A stretch of 64,000 nt of DNA from Seonamhaeicola sp. (GTDB lineage Bacteria; Bacteroidota; Bacteroidia; Flavobacteriales; Flavobacteriaceae), in NCBI RefSeq assembly GCF_028281565.1, contig NZ_JANQJQ010000005.1:62001-126000 (forward strand), given 5' to 3'. Under the pieces are notes generated by a model that worked only from the letters and a program-made list of their open reading frames with translations, was not told where the DNA came from and made no database searches. Of this stretch, positions 45,446 to 54,512 are shown in pieces; positions within the stretch are counted from its first letter, which is position 1, and each line of letters starts with the position of its first letter. The position numbers and the translations under genes were made by a program.

Positions 45446-47365
45446 ATGAAAAAACGATTTATCAAATTATTATTTAGTGCACTGCTATTGGCAGGCCTAA
45501 TAAGTTACGGACAAACAAGGAAACTAAATAAAGCGAATAAACAATACGACGGTTTCGCTTATATAGATGCTGCAGCAATTTATTTGCAGGTAGCAGAGTC
45601 TGGGTACCAATCTGAAGAGCTATTTCAGAAACTTGGAAACACCTATTATTTTAAGGCTAATTATCAGGAGGCGGCAAGATGGTATAAGGCGCTTTTTGCA
45701 TTAAATAATGGTGGCTCTGAGTTTGAATACTTTCTCAGATATTCACAATCTTTAAAAGCTTTAGGCTTAGAAAAGGAAGCTGAGCGTATGTTTGATACCT
45801 ATTTAAATAAATCAGGAGTCCTCAGCGATGAGTTTTCTTCGTCCTTAGATTACTTAACCATCATAAGGGAAAATAGTAATAGGTATGACATTGAACCTTT
45901 ACCATTAAATTCTGAAGGTACGGATTATGGAGGGTTCCTATATGAGGATACATTTTATTTCGCTTCAACCCGAAACCTAAAGCACAGGCCTGCAATTGAC
46001 GCCTGGAATAAGGAGCCTTTTTTAGATATTTATAGCGTTGCCTATAATAGAGAGGGAAAAACGTACGGTGAGGTTGAACCGGTTGAGGGAGACGTAAACA
46101 CCAAATTTCATGAGTCTTCCGCGGCCATTACAAGTGATGGTAAGACATTATACTTTACCAGGACGAACAATACCCCTAGAATCAAGAAAAGTAAAAAAGA
46201 AAAGGTTCAACTAAAGATTTACAGGGCCACCAAGGTAGACGGTGAATGGACTAATATAGAAGATTTGTCTATTAATGGAGACAATTATTCCAATGCGCAT
46301 CCTGCTTTAAGCCCGGATGATAAAGTATTGTACTTTGCATCCGACATGCCTGCTTCTATTGGACAAACCGATATTTTTTCGGTTGCCATAAATGAAAATG
46401 GATCTTTGGGGAAACCCATAAATTTAGGGCCGGAAATAAATACCAGGGGAAGGGAATCTTTTCCGTTTATTACAAATGGCTATGAGCTTTATTTTTCTTC
46501 GGATGGGCACTTTGGTCTTGGAGGCTATGATGTCTTTTATATGGATCTGAAAAAACAGGGCATGCAATTACTTAATGTGGGAGGACCGGTCAATGGGCCG
46601 GCAGATGATTTTGCTTTTTCTATCAATACAGAAGATAAAACAGGTTTTTTTAGTTCCAACAGAGACCAGATAGACAATATTTTTAGCTTTAAGGAAACAA
46701 AGCCGATAAGTCAACTGTTAGAGGCCTCTTTAAGTGGTAAAATTACTAATGAAGAATCAGCAGACCCTATAGCGAACGCTACCATAGAGATAATAAATAA
46801 AGATACCGGCTTGTCCGAAACAATAAAAAGCGACGAAAACGGACGGTATATGGCCATTATCAACAAGTTTGAACCCCATACTGTTAGGATAAGTAAAAAA
46901 GGGTATGATACAACAGATAAATTTATTGGCAAAGGACAGGATAGTTATCAGGCGGATTTTCAGTTGACGCGTAACGTGTTTGAATTAAGTGAGAATGCAG
47001 ATTTGGCTAAAATGCTAAACATCCAGCACATATATTTTGATTTTGATAGTGCTGTGATCAGGGATGATGCCAGGGTGGAATTGGAAAAGGTCGTTGCGGC
47101 CATGCAGCAACACGCCAATTTACAAGTAGATGTGCGTTCATATACCGATAGTAGAGCCGATGATGCGTATAACCTACTTCTTTCTGACAAAAGGGCGAAA
47201 GCAACCATAGATTATTTGGTTAGCAGAGGTATTAATGAAGATAGGCTTAGCGGAAAAGGCTATGGCGAAACGCAACTATTGAATAATTGTGATAATAACA
47301 CAAAATGTTCAGACGCCGAACATCAGAAGAATAGAAGAAGTGAATTTATTATATCTGCTATATAA
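45446..47365 (+). CDS. PorE-like OmpA protein (TPR, PD40 propeller, CarboxypepD_reg, OmpA)
   Basis: 639 aa. Signal peptide ~1-22. TPR-like helices 25-130 (YLQVAESGYQSEELFQKLGN). PD40/WD40-like propeller ~150-410 with repeated AITSDGKTLYFTR, ALSPDDKVLYFASD and FSSDGHFGLGGYDVFYM. Carboxypeptidase-regulatory-like domain ~430-510 (SGKITNEESADPIANATIEI). OmpA peptidoglycan-binding domain ~520-639 (IYFDFDSAVIRDDA, GYGETQLLNNC, NRRSEFII). This domain order is that of PorE, which ties the T9SS outer-membrane complex to peptidoglycan. It is probably a paralogue dedicated to this operon. A strong terminator follows. Confidence 0.88.
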   Translation: MKKRFIKLLFSALLLAGLISYGQTRKLNKANKQYDGFAYIDAAAIYLQVAESGYQSEELFQKLGNTYYFKANYQEAARWYKALFALNNGGSEFEYFLRYSQSLKALGLEKEAERMFDTYLNKSGVLSDEFSSSLDYLTIIRENSNRYDIEPLPLNSEGTDYGGFLYEDTFYFASTRNLKHRPAIDAWNKEPFLDIYSVAYNREGKTYGEVEPVEGDVNTKFHESSAAITSDGKTLYFTRTNNTPRIKKSKKEKVQLKIYRATKVDGEWTNIEDLSINGDNYSNAHPALSPDDKVLYFASDMPASIGQTDIFSVAINENGSLGKPINLGPEINTRGRESFPFITNGYELYFSSDGHFGLGGYDVFYMDLKKQGMQLLNVGGPVNGPADDFAFSINTEDKTGFFSSNRDQIDNIFSFKETKPISQLLEASLSGKITNEESADPIANATIEIINKDTGLSETIKSDENGRYMAIINKFEPHTVRISKKGYDTTDKFIGKGQDSYQADFQLTRNVFELSENADLAKMLNIQHIYFDFDSAVIRDDARVELEKVVAAMQQHANLQVDVRSYTDSRADDAYNLLLSDKRAKATIDYLVSRGINEDRLSGKGYGETQLLNNCDNNTKCSDAEHQKNRRSEFIISAI

Positions 47366-47406
47366 TTTTGTTATAGTCAGAAATTGATTGATAGCGACTT
47401 GAAGAT

Positions 47407-47437
47407 AAAAAAGCTCAACCTTAGGTTGAGCTTTTTT
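47407..47437. terminator. Bidirectional intrinsic terminator
   Basis: AAAAAAGCTCAACCT and AGGTTGAGCTTTTTT form a perfect 15-bp stem around a single T, so either strand ends in a T-run after a GC-containing stem. It separates the convergent PorE-like and OmpA lipoprotein genes. Confidence 0.9.
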
Positions 47438-47459
47438 ATTTTTTTATTTGAAGTGCTGA

Positions 47460-48299
47460 TTAGTTACCAGCGGCAGAAAGGTTTTTCATTTCTTTTTCAA
47501 TCATGTCATAGAACTGATCGATTTTTGGTAATACAACAACACGTGTACGTCTGTTCTTAGCTCTGTTTTCGGCAGTATCGTTATCTACTAAAGGTACAAA
47601 TTCTGCACGACCGGCAGCAATAAGTTGTTTAGGGTTCACACCTAATTCCTGTAGCACTCTGATGATAGATGTAGAACGCTTAACACTTAAATCCCAGTTA
47701 TCCAATAAAGGCTCTTTTCTGTAAGACACATTATCAGTATGACCTTCGATCATAGCTTCAAAATCCGGCTTGCTGTTTATAACTTTAGCTACTTTGGCAA
47801 GTACGTCCTTAGCTTGAGACGTTACATTATAACTACCGCTTTTAAACAATAATTTATCTGCAATAGAAATAAATACAACACCTTTTTCTACACTAACCTC
47901 AATATCCGGGTCGTTAATTCCAACCTCACGTTTTAAGCTGGTTACCAAAGCTAAAGTAACACTGTCTTTTTTGGTAATGGCATCCTGTAAACGCGTAATT
48001 TTAAGATCTTTCTCCTGAAGGCTTTCAAGCGTTTTTTCTATACTGCTTGCACTTTTAGAAGATATGATTTGTAAATTGTCAATTTGCTTTTTTAAGCCGT
48101 CTACCTGACCTTCCAGAACTTCTGCTTTAGCTGTTGCCGAGGCCTTTTCTTCTAAACAAGAGTTTAATTTAACGGTTGCAGAATTTAATAAATCTTGAGT
48201 TTCTTTTTGTTTTTCCTGTAGCGCGGTGAATTCTTTTTTAGAAACACATGAGCTTAACACTAATAATGATGATAAGCTGAATAATAAAAGTTTTTTCAT
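47460..48299 (-). CDS. OmpA-family outer-membrane lipoprotein
   Basis: 279 aa. Lipobox VLSSC gives a lipidated Cys18. A coiled coil covers ~22-125 (FTALQEKQKETQDLLNSATV, LKKQIDNLQIISSKSASSI). The C-terminal OmpA/MotB domain (~140-270) has LLFKSGSYNVTSQAKDVLAK, IEGHTDNVSYRKEPLLDNWD and NRRTRVVVLPK, with the peptidoglycan-binding Asp and Arg in place. It probably links outer membrane and cell wall. Single gene using the bidirectional terminator. Confidence 0.9.
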   Translation of the reverse strand: MKKLLLFSLSSLLVLSSCVSKKEFTALQEKQKETQDLLNSATVKLNSCLEEKASATAKAEVLEGQVDGLKKQIDNLQIISSKSASSIEKTLESLQEKDLKITRLQDAITKKDSVTLALVTSLKREVGINDPDIEVSVEKGVVFISIADKLLFKSGSYNVTSQAKDVLAKVAKVINSKPDFEAMIEGHTDNVSYRKEPLLDNWDLSVKRSTSIIRVLQELGVNPKQLIAAGRAEFVPLVDNDTAENRAKNRRTRVVVLPKIDQFYDMIEKEMKNLSAAGN

Positions 48300-48403
48300 A
48301 ATGGATTATAAGAAAATTACGGATTAATTTATTTAGTTGATTGTGCAAAAATATGCAAAAAACCACTTAATTTACTAATGTTAACAAAACTTTTGCTAAG
48401 TAT

Positions 48404-49393
48404 TTATAAACTGTGGTAATTGGTCTTGTTATTTACGAAATAATCAATCACAATGGATGTTCTTTGATAATATTTTATCCTGTTTTCTACAGATTTTCGC
48501 TTTTTTAATAATAGTCTTAAATTATTGTAGAAACTGAAATGTGCCTTTATGACGGCAAATGTGTGCCTGGGCTTGAATTCTAACAAAAACTTTATACCGG
48601 CAATACCATCTAAAATGAGTCGAATAAAAACGAGTGGAAACAAAGCCCCTTTGGCATTTTTAGTTAAGGCGAATAAACTATTTCTGAAATTGAGAAATGT
48701 CTTTTTGGGGTTCGTGTTTTTTAAGGTGGCACCACCCACATGATACACTTTTGAAGTACCGGTATACTTAACAAAGTAACCTGAGTTTTTAGCACGCCAG
48801 CAAAGGTCTATTTCTTCCATGTGAGCAAAAAAGGTTTCGTCAAATCCGTTAAGTTCATGGAATACCCGGTTTCTTATAAATAGACAAGCTCCGGATGCCC
48901 AAAAAATAGCGGCGTTATTATTGTATTGTCCGGTGTCCTTTTCCAGGGTGTTAAAAATTCTGCCACGGCAATAGGGATAGCCATATTTATCAATAAACCC
49001 ACCTGCGGCCCCGGCGTATTCAAAATAGTCCTTTCGTTTGAAGTCTAATAATTTTGGCTGAATAATAGCGGTGTTTGGTTCTGCCTTAAAAATTTCAATG
49101 ACAGGAGCTAACCAGTTTTCAGTAACCTCAATATCACTGTTGAGCAAACAAAAAACATCTTCGTTTAAATCTTTTAAAGCATCATTGTAACCTTTGGCAT
49201 AACCGCCGTTTTCTTTATTTTGAATGATCCGGACCGAGGGATAGTTTGATTTAACAAAAGCTACTGAATCGTCAGTGGAAGCATTATCGGCAACATAAAC
49301 AGTAGCTTCCTTAGAGTGTGCTATAACCGAAGGTAAAAACTGTGCTAACAAGTTTTTACCATTCCAGTTTAATATGACTACGGCTATGTTCAT
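48404..49393 (-). CDS. Family 2 glycosyltransferase
   Basis: 329 aa. GT-A fold: MNIAVVILNWNGKNLL, VADNASTDDS, NKENGGYAKGYNDAL, the acidic motif LLNSDIEV (DxD-like) and later WASGACLFIRNRVF with DETFFAHMEEIDLCWRAKNSG, the rhamnosyltransferase-like ExDxxxR block. The C-terminal ~80 residues form a membrane-associated helical region. It probably adds a sugar to a surface polysaccharide. Its start overlaps the HsdR_N gene stop by 4 bp (ATGA), so the two are translated from one message. Confidence 0.9.
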   Translation of the reverse strand: MNIAVVILNWNGKNLLAQFLPSVIAHSKEATVYVADNASTDDSVAFVKSNYPSVRIIQNKENGGYAKGYNDALKDLNEDVFCLLNSDIEVTENWLAPVIEIFKAEPNTAIIQPKLLDFKRKDYFEYAGAAGGFIDKYGYPYCRGRIFNTLEKDTGQYNNNAAIFWASGACLFIRNRVFHELNGFDETFFAHMEEIDLCWRAKNSGYFVKYTGTSKVYHVGGATLKNTNPKKTFLNFRNSLFALTKNAKGALFPLVFIRLILDGIAGIKFLLEFKPRHTFAVIKAHFSFYNNLRLLLKKRKSVENRIKYYQRTSIVIDYFVNNKTNYHSL

Positions 49394-49839
49394 TTAGAGT
49401 ACTCAGGAATATCTTTTAAAAAATTATAACGCTCATTTTCAAAATCCATTTGGCAATAATAATGATTTAATCCGTTAGTTACCATTAAATAGCTGGCATT
49501 TAAAACCAGGTTATATCGTGCAATTTGATCAAATGTGGTTTGATTGATAGCAACTTTTGGAGCTTTGCATTCAACAATTAAATGAATGCTGCCATCGGTA
49601 TTAAAAATAACAATATCATAGCGTTTTTTTAAGTCATTAACGGTCAGTTCTTTCTCAACATTGATCAACGAGTTAGGATATTTTTTTTCATGAATCAGGT
49701 ACTGAACACAATGCTGACGCACCCACTCTTCAGGTTGGAGAACCACGAACTTTTTACGGATGCCATCGAAAATAGAAACTTTATTTTCGTTATTTTTGAA
49801 TCGAAACGAATATGTAGGGAAATTTAGTTTTTGCACCAC
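49390..49839 (-). CDS. HsdR N-terminal (PD-(D/E)xK) nuclease-like domain protein
   Basis: 149 aa. KKFVVLQPEEWVRQHCVQYL and YPNSLINVEKELTV precede a PD-(D/E)xK core: KRYDIVIFN (Asp) and LIVECKAP (E-x-K), then FDQIARYNLVLNASYLMVTNG. This is the HSDR_N_2 type that in type I restriction enzymes cuts DNA. Here it is a stand-alone domain with no helicase, HsdM or HsdS nearby, conserved in this form in Bacteroidota. Active residues are present, but a restriction role is not supported by context. Coupled to the glycosyltransferase gene. Confidence 0.85.
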   Translation of the reverse strand: MVQKLNFPTYSFRFKNNENKVSIFDGIRKKFVVLQPEEWVRQHCVQYLIHEKKYPNSLINVEKELTVNDLKKRYDIVIFNTDGSIHLIVECKAPKVAINQTTFDQIARYNLVLNASYLMVTNGLNHYYCQMDFENERYNFLKDIPEYSK

Positions 49840-49857
49840 ACAAATTTAGAATTATAA

Positions 49858-49943
49858 TGTCACTTCGAGTGATTTTCGAAAGAAAATATTATCGGGAAGT
49901 TCCGGATACTTCGTTCTTTTAAAGAACATAACTCGAACTGACA
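49858..49943. repeat. 86-bp inverted-repeat element
   Basis: TGTCACTTCGAGT (49858-49870) faces ACTCGAACTGACA (49931-49943): 12 of 13 positions complementary. The inside holds a second AAAGAA/TTCTTT-type pairing. This resembles the CTTCGAGTG-starting palindromes scattered in flavobacterial genomes. It fills the divergent gap between the HsdR_N and holA genes. The core CTTCGAGTG also occurs in the 23-bp insertion in the fossil CRISPR repeat at 39136. Confidence 0.6.
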
Positions 49944-49965
49944 ACACCAATAAAATATTGAGCCT

Positions 49966-50970
49966 TTGGACGAAGTCAAACAATTAGTAACCGATATCAA
50001 AAATAAAAACCTGAAACCCATTTATTTTTTAATGGGCGAAGAACCATACTATATCGATAAGATCTCGGATTTTATTGAAGATAATGTGCTGGCAGAAGAA
50101 GAACGGGGGTTTAACCAAATGGTTTTGTATGGGCGCGATGTGTCTGTTGAAGATATAGTTGGAAACGCCAAACGATTTCCGATGATGGCAGAACATCAGG
50201 TGGTTATTGTAAAAGAAGCCCAGGATTTATCGCGTACCATAGAGAAGTTGGCTGCCTACGCAGAAAATCCGCAACCCACAACGGTTTTAGTGGTTAATTA
50301 TAAGTACAAGAAAATTGACAAACGAAAGGCCCTGTATAAAATCCTTAAGAAAACCGGTGTTGTTTATGAAAGCAAAAAACTATACGAAAACCAGGTAGCT
50401 GACTGGATACGCCGGGTTTTATCACCCAAAGGCTATACCATTTCACCTAAAGCTGCCCAAATGCTTGTAGAGTTTTTGGGAACCGATCTGAGTAAGATTA
50501 ATAATGAGCTGGAAAAACTTCAAATTATCTTATCCAAAGGCACTCAAATTTCGCCGGAGCATATTGAAGAAAACATTGGTATCAGTAAAGACTTTAACAA
50601 TTTTGAATTACGCAAAGCCATTGGAGAAAAGAACGCAGTTAAGGCCTACAGAATAGTCAATTACTTTGCTGAAAATCCAAAGGACAATCCTATGGTAGTT
50701 ACGGTGTCATTGTTGTTTAACTTCTTTTCACAGTTACTTCATTTTCACGGATTAAACGATAAATCCCCCAGAAATGTGGCGTCGGCTCTAAGAGTAAACC
50801 CATACTTTGTGAATGAGTATATCACCGCAGCAAAAAATTATCCCATGCGAAAAGTAAGTGCGGTGGTTGCTACGTTGCGCAGGTTTGACGTGAAGAGTAA
50901 AGGCGTTGGTGCCAATGCCGTTCCGCAAGGAGACCTGTTAAAAGAATTGCTTTCAAATATTCTAAACTAG
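49966..50970 (+). CDS. holA: DNA polymerase III delta subunit (TTG start)
   Basis: 334 aa from TTG at 49966 (MDEVKQLVTDIKNKNLKPIY), 22 bp past the inverted-repeat element; there is no earlier in-frame ATG. FLMGEEPYYIDKISDFIEDN gives the delta-specific Walker-like start, followed by RFPMMAEHQVVIVKEAQDL, LVEFLGTDLSKINNELEKL and the C-terminal collar domain with LRRFDVKSKGVG. Delta opens the sliding clamp during loading. Full length. Convergent with the transporter gene, 4 bp apart. Confidence 0.9.
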   Translation: MDEVKQLVTDIKNKNLKPIYFLMGEEPYYIDKISDFIEDNVLAEEERGFNQMVLYGRDVSVEDIVGNAKRFPMMAEHQVVIVKEAQDLSRTIEKLAAYAENPQPTTVLVVNYKYKKIDKRKALYKILKKTGVVYESKKLYENQVADWIRRVLSPKGYTISPKAAQMLVEFLGTDLSKINNELEKLQIILSKGTQISPEHIEENIGISKDFNNFELRKAIGEKNAVKAYRIVNYFAENPKDNPMVVTVSLLFNFFSQLLHFHGLNDKSPRNVASALRVNPYFVNEYITAAKNYPMRKVSAVVATLRRFDVKSKGVGANAVPQGDLLKELLSNILN

Positions 50971-50974
50971 TTAG

Positions 50975-52477
50975 CTACAAATAAACGGAAACTGTTAATA
51001 CCAGCATGGTGAAAATGACCAGGATAATGACCAAAGGCATAACAAACTTCAACCATTTGTCATAACCCACTTTTACGATAGCCAATGATGCTAAGATCAA
51101 TCCGGTTGGGTTAATAAAAGCAAATAAGCCCATGCCGTATTGATAGGCATTTACAATCAACTCTCTGCCAATGCCAACACCATCGGCCAGGGGTGACATT
51201 ATTGGCATGGTTAAAACGGCCATGCCTGAGGACGATGGAATAAAAAACGATAACCCCCCGTAAATGTATAGCATGGCATTAATGAACAGGCCTTTATTCA
51301 TATCGTTTGTAGCGGTACTGGCATAATATAACATGGTGTCACTTATTTGGCCGTCGTCCATGAGTACTGAAACCCCTCTTGCAATTCCAATAATAATAGC
51401 TACTCCTAATAAGTCACCGGCACCTTTTACAAAGGTTTCAACAAAAGTATATTCTTTAATTTGTCCGATGATTCCAATCAAAATAGCACCAACGAAAAAG
51501 ACAGCTATCATTTCTTCAAACCACCAGCCTAAAAGAGATACACCGGCCACCATCACTATAAAGCACAAGGCGAATACAACTAATATAGCTATTAATTGAG
51601 AGGTGAGCTTTTTAGATGCGCTAATGTTATTTTTAAATAAAGATTCTATGGCTTCCTTTTGGTCATAGATCACAGATCTTGTCGGGTCGTTTTTTACGCG
51701 TTTTGCATATCTTAAAATATATAGGATACAAGTAGCCAATCCAATGGCCCACATAACAATTCTCGCGGTTAAACCGGTTGTCCAGTTAATGCCTGCAGCA
51801 TCAGAAGCGATAATGGCGCTGAACGGATTTACCGTAGAACACATGGTACCAATCGAGGAGCCTATATAAATACAGGCCAGAGCCACCATAGCATCATATT
51901 TGGCAGCTAAGAAAATCGGGATCAAAATAGGGTAGAAGGCAATGGTTTCTTCAGCAAGTCCGAACGTTGTTCCGCCAACAGCAATAAGCATTGTAACCAG
52001 AATAATTAAAATATATTCATGGCCCCTTAAGGTGGCTGCAAGCCATGAGATACCGGCATCAAAGGCCCCGGTATGGTTCATGATGCCTATAAGGCCTCCA
52101 ATAAATAGCACCAGGAAAATAATATCAGAAGCTTTAATAATACCTTTTATAGGTGACTTAATAAAGGCTATAAGGCCTTGCGGCGTTGCTGCTACCTTTT
52201 TATAGGTATTGGGTATACTAATGGGTTTCCAAATATCACCATTGGTGAATTTTTCCAAAGGAATTTTAATTTCGAGTGTATTTAAAGTTTCCTGGGAGGC
52301 TTCTAAAGTTTTGGTTTGGTCCAAACTGGTTCTGACAAAATGATCTTCGGCTTTATTATAGGTTAAGGTATCAAATTTACCTGACGGAACCAACCAGGTA
52401 AGAACAGCTGTTAAAGCGGCAATACTAAGTAAAATGGTTTGTGCAGTAGGAAACTTTAATTTTTTCACACGTTTCAA
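50975..52477 (-). CDS. YfcC-family (DcuC superfamily) membrane transporter
   Basis: 500 aa with about 11-12 membrane segments. N-terminal FPTAQTILLSIAALTAVLTW followed by LVPSGKFDTL and an outside loop (~35-100). Typical family blocks include GGLIGIMNHTGAFDAGI, GTTFGLAEETIAFYPILIPI, GSSIGTMCSTVNPFSAIIAS and FFIPSSSGMAVLTMPIMSPLAD. Relatives are annotated as basic amino acid or C4-dicarboxylate antiporters; substrate specificity cannot be read from the sequence. Single gene. Confidence 0.87.
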   Translation of the reverse strand: MKRVKKLKFPTAQTILLSIAALTAVLTWLVPSGKFDTLTYNKAEDHFVRTSLDQTKTLEASQETLNTLEIKIPLEKFTNGDIWKPISIPNTYKKVAATPQGLIAFIKSPIKGIIKASDIIFLVLFIGGLIGIMNHTGAFDAGISWLAATLRGHEYILIILVTMLIAVGGTTFGLAEETIAFYPILIPIFLAAKYDAMVALACIYIGSSIGTMCSTVNPFSAIIASDAAGINWTTGLTARIVMWAIGLATCILYILRYAKRVKNDPTRSVIYDQKEAIESLFKNNISASKKLTSQLIAILVVFALCFIVMVAGVSLLGWWFEEMIAVFFVGAILIGIIGQIKEYTFVETFVKGAGDLLGVAIIIGIARGVSVLMDDGQISDTMLYYASTATNDMNKGLFINAMLYIYGGLSFFIPSSSGMAVLTMPIMSPLADGVGIGRELIVNAYQYGMGLFAFINPTGLILASLAIVKVGYDKWLKFVMPLVIILVIFTMLVLTVSVYL

Positions 52478-52541
52478 TCTAAAAAATTTTTATTTCCACC
52501 GAAGATAATATTATTTTAGTTTGATATTAGATATTAATATT

Positions 52542-53207
52542 ATGAATGTAGAGATTCACCCAAGTTGGAAACCTTATTTAGAACCGGAGTTTAACAAGCC
52601 GTATTTTAAAGATTTAGTTGATTTTGTAAAGTTTGAATATAAAAATCACACGTGTTTCCCACCGGGGAAAAAGATATTTAACGCCTTTAATCACTGTCAT
52701 TTTAATGATGTTAAAGTAGTAATCATTGGTCAGGACCCTTATCACGGTTATGGACAAGCCAATGGTTTGTGTTTTTCGGTGAATGCCGGTATAGAACATC
52801 CGCCATCATTAATAAATATTTTTAAGGAAATTGAGCAGGACTTAAAAAATCCTTACCCTGAAAGTGGCGATTTATTACGTTGGTCTGAGCAGGGTGTTAT
52901 GCTTTTAAATGCAACACTTACGGTAAGAGCGCATCAGGCGGGGAGCCATCAAAAAAAAGGTTGGGAAACCTTTACTGATGCTGTTATAAGGACCATTAGT
53001 GAACATAAATCTGATATTATATTCATGCTTTGGGGCGGTTTTGCCAAACAGAAAATAAGATTGATTGACGGAACGAAGCATCATATTTTAACTTCCGGAC
53101 ATCCTTCACCGTTAAGTGCCAACAGGGGATACTGGTTTGGGAACAGGCATTTTAGTAGAGCGAATACTATTCTGGGAGGCTTAGGGATTCCTCCAATTCA
53201 GTGGTGA
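52542..53207 (+). CDS. ung: Uracil-DNA glycosylase (family 1)
   Basis: 221 aa from the ATG at 52542 (MNVEIHPSWKPYLEPEF), preferred over a TTG 21 bp upstream that adds no family sequence. The catalytic water-activating motif is GQDPYHG with Asp65, then GLCFSVN, LLRWSEQGVMLLNATLTVR and the DNA-intercalation motif HPSPLSANRG. It removes uracil from DNA at the start of base-excision repair. Complete and standard. Confidence 0.96.
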   Translation: MNVEIHPSWKPYLEPEFNKPYFKDLVDFVKFEYKNHTCFPPGKKIFNAFNHCHFNDVKVVIIGQDPYHGYGQANGLCFSVNAGIEHPPSLINIFKEIEQDLKNPYPESGDLLRWSEQGVMLLNATLTVRAHQAGSHQKKGWETFTDAVIRTISEHKSDIIFMLWGGFAKQKIRLIDGTKHHILTSGHPSPLSANRGYWFGNRHFSRANTILGGLGIPPIQW

Positions 53208-53228
53208 TTTTAATGTAAGCCTTAAAAA

Positions 53229-53441
53229 TTAACTTCCTGTTGGGGCCAATTTTTCTTCAGAACCGGTAGTTACTGAAATATCCGGATTAAGTACAATTGG
53301 TTTTTTGTTAACCTTTGAAGGCTTGTTAGTTTTGTTAACACTAAATTTTAGCAACAATAAATTAATTACAACTAGTGCTGAAACAAAAAGTACTATTGTT
53401 AATAACATAAGGGTTGGGGTTATGTTATCGGCAAAATACAT
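53229..53441 (-). CDS. Small single-pass membrane protein (70 aa)
   Basis: 70 aa. MYFADNITPTLMLLTIVLFV is followed by ALVVINLLLLKF: one membrane span at ~10-32 with a basic, lysine-rich cytoplasmic tail (SVNKTNKPSKVNKKP). Not recognised. It is convergent with ung, and a 209-bp AT-rich intergenic region lies on its other side. It could be real because the composition is a normal small membrane protein and both flanks lack other genes. Confidence 0.5.
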   Translation of the reverse strand: MYFADNITPTLMLLTIVLFVSALVVINLLLLKFSVNKTNKPSKVNKKPIVLNPDISVTTGSEEKLAPTGS

Positions 53442-53645
53442 TTTAAATCGCTAAAATGCAAATTATTCCGATTTTATGTAAATCAAAAGCGAAAATATTA
53501 AAAAAAATACTACAAAGCAAAGTGTTTGCTACTTATTTTCATTTTTTGATCGTTATTTAATGTTGGCTTAATATTCCAAACATGCTGTTAATATTTTGAT
53601 ATAAAAATTATTTAGCTAATAGTGAACTATTTGTTTAAATAAATT

Positions 53646-53653
53646 TATTTTTG
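53646..53653 (+). promoter_or_regulatory. Possible -7 box for the menaquinone operon
   Basis: TATTTTTG fits the Bacteroidota -7 consensus TAnnTTTG and lies 18 bp before the menB ATG. No well-spaced upstream TTG was found, so this is tentative. Confidence 0.3.
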
Positions 53654-53671
53654 ACCAACAAAACTAACAGG

Positions 53672-54511
53672 ATGGAAAAAGCTAATTGGGTAACTGCCAA
53701 AGCCTATGAAGATATTACCTATAAAAAATGCAATGGGGTGGCCCGCATTGCGTTTAATCGCCCCAATGTTAGGAATGCTTTCAGGCCGAAAACAACCAGC
53801 GAGCTTTACGATGCTTTTTATGATGCTAATGAAGATGTAAATATTGGTGTTGTATTGCTTTCTGCCGAAGGGCCTTCAACCAAAGACGGGGTGTATGCTT
53901 TCTGTAGTGGAGGGGATCAAAAAGCCAGAGGGCATCAGGGTTATGTTGGGGAAGATGGGTATCACCGTTTAAACATTTTAGAAGTACAAAGGTTGATCCG
54001 GTTTATGCCGAAGGCAGTAATCGCTGTGGTTCCGGGTTGGGCAGTTGGTGGCGGTCATAGTCTGCATGTAGTTTGCGATCTGACACTTGCAAGTAAAGAG
54101 CATGCTATTTTTAAACAAACAGATGCCGACGTAACCAGTTTTGACGGCGGGTATGGATCAGCTTATCTGGCCAAAATGGTCGGACAGAAAAAGGCGCGGG
54201 AAATATTCTTTCTAGGGAGAAACTATTCAGCACAGGAAGCTTTTGAAATGGGAATGGTCAACAAGGTTGTGCCTCATGAAGAGTTAGAAGACACTGCTTA
54301 CCAGTGGGCTCAGGAGATATTGGCAAAATCACCTACTTCTATCAAGATGCTTAAATTCGCCATGAATTTAACAGACGACGGTATGGTAGGGCAACAGGTA
54401 TTTGCAGGAGAAGCTACCAGGTTGGCTTATATGACAGAGGAAGCCAAAGAGGGACGCAATGCGTTTTTAGAAAAAAGACCTCCTAACTTTGAAAAAAAAT
54501 GGATTCCATAA
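53672..54511 (+). CDS. menB: 1,4-dihydroxy-2-naphthoyl-CoA synthase
   Basis: 279 aa from the ATG at 53672 (MEKANWVTAKAYEDITYKKC); a TTG 21 bp upstream is less likely. Crotonase fold with ARIAFNRPNVRNAFRPKT, the SGGDQKARG loop, VVPGWAVGGGHSLHVVCDLT (oxyanion hole), and TSFDGGYGSAYLAKMVGQKK. It closes the second ring of o-succinylbenzoyl-CoA to DHNA-CoA in menaquinone synthesis. First gene of the cluster menB-menA-UPF0173-menC-CPBP-menE. Confidence 0.95.
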   Translation: MEKANWVTAKAYEDITYKKCNGVARIAFNRPNVRNAFRPKTTSELYDAFYDANEDVNIGVVLLSAEGPSTKDGVYAFCSGGDQKARGHQGYVGEDGYHRLNILEVQRLIRFMPKAVIAVVPGWAVGGGHSLHVVCDLTLASKEHAIFKQTDADVTSFDGGYGSAYLAKMVGQKKAREIFFLGRNYSAQEAFEMGMVNKVVPHEELEDTAYQWAQEILAKSPTSIKMLKFAMNLTDDGMVGQQVFAGEATRLAYMTEEAKEGRNAFLEKRPPNFEKKWIP

Positions 54512-54512
54512 T

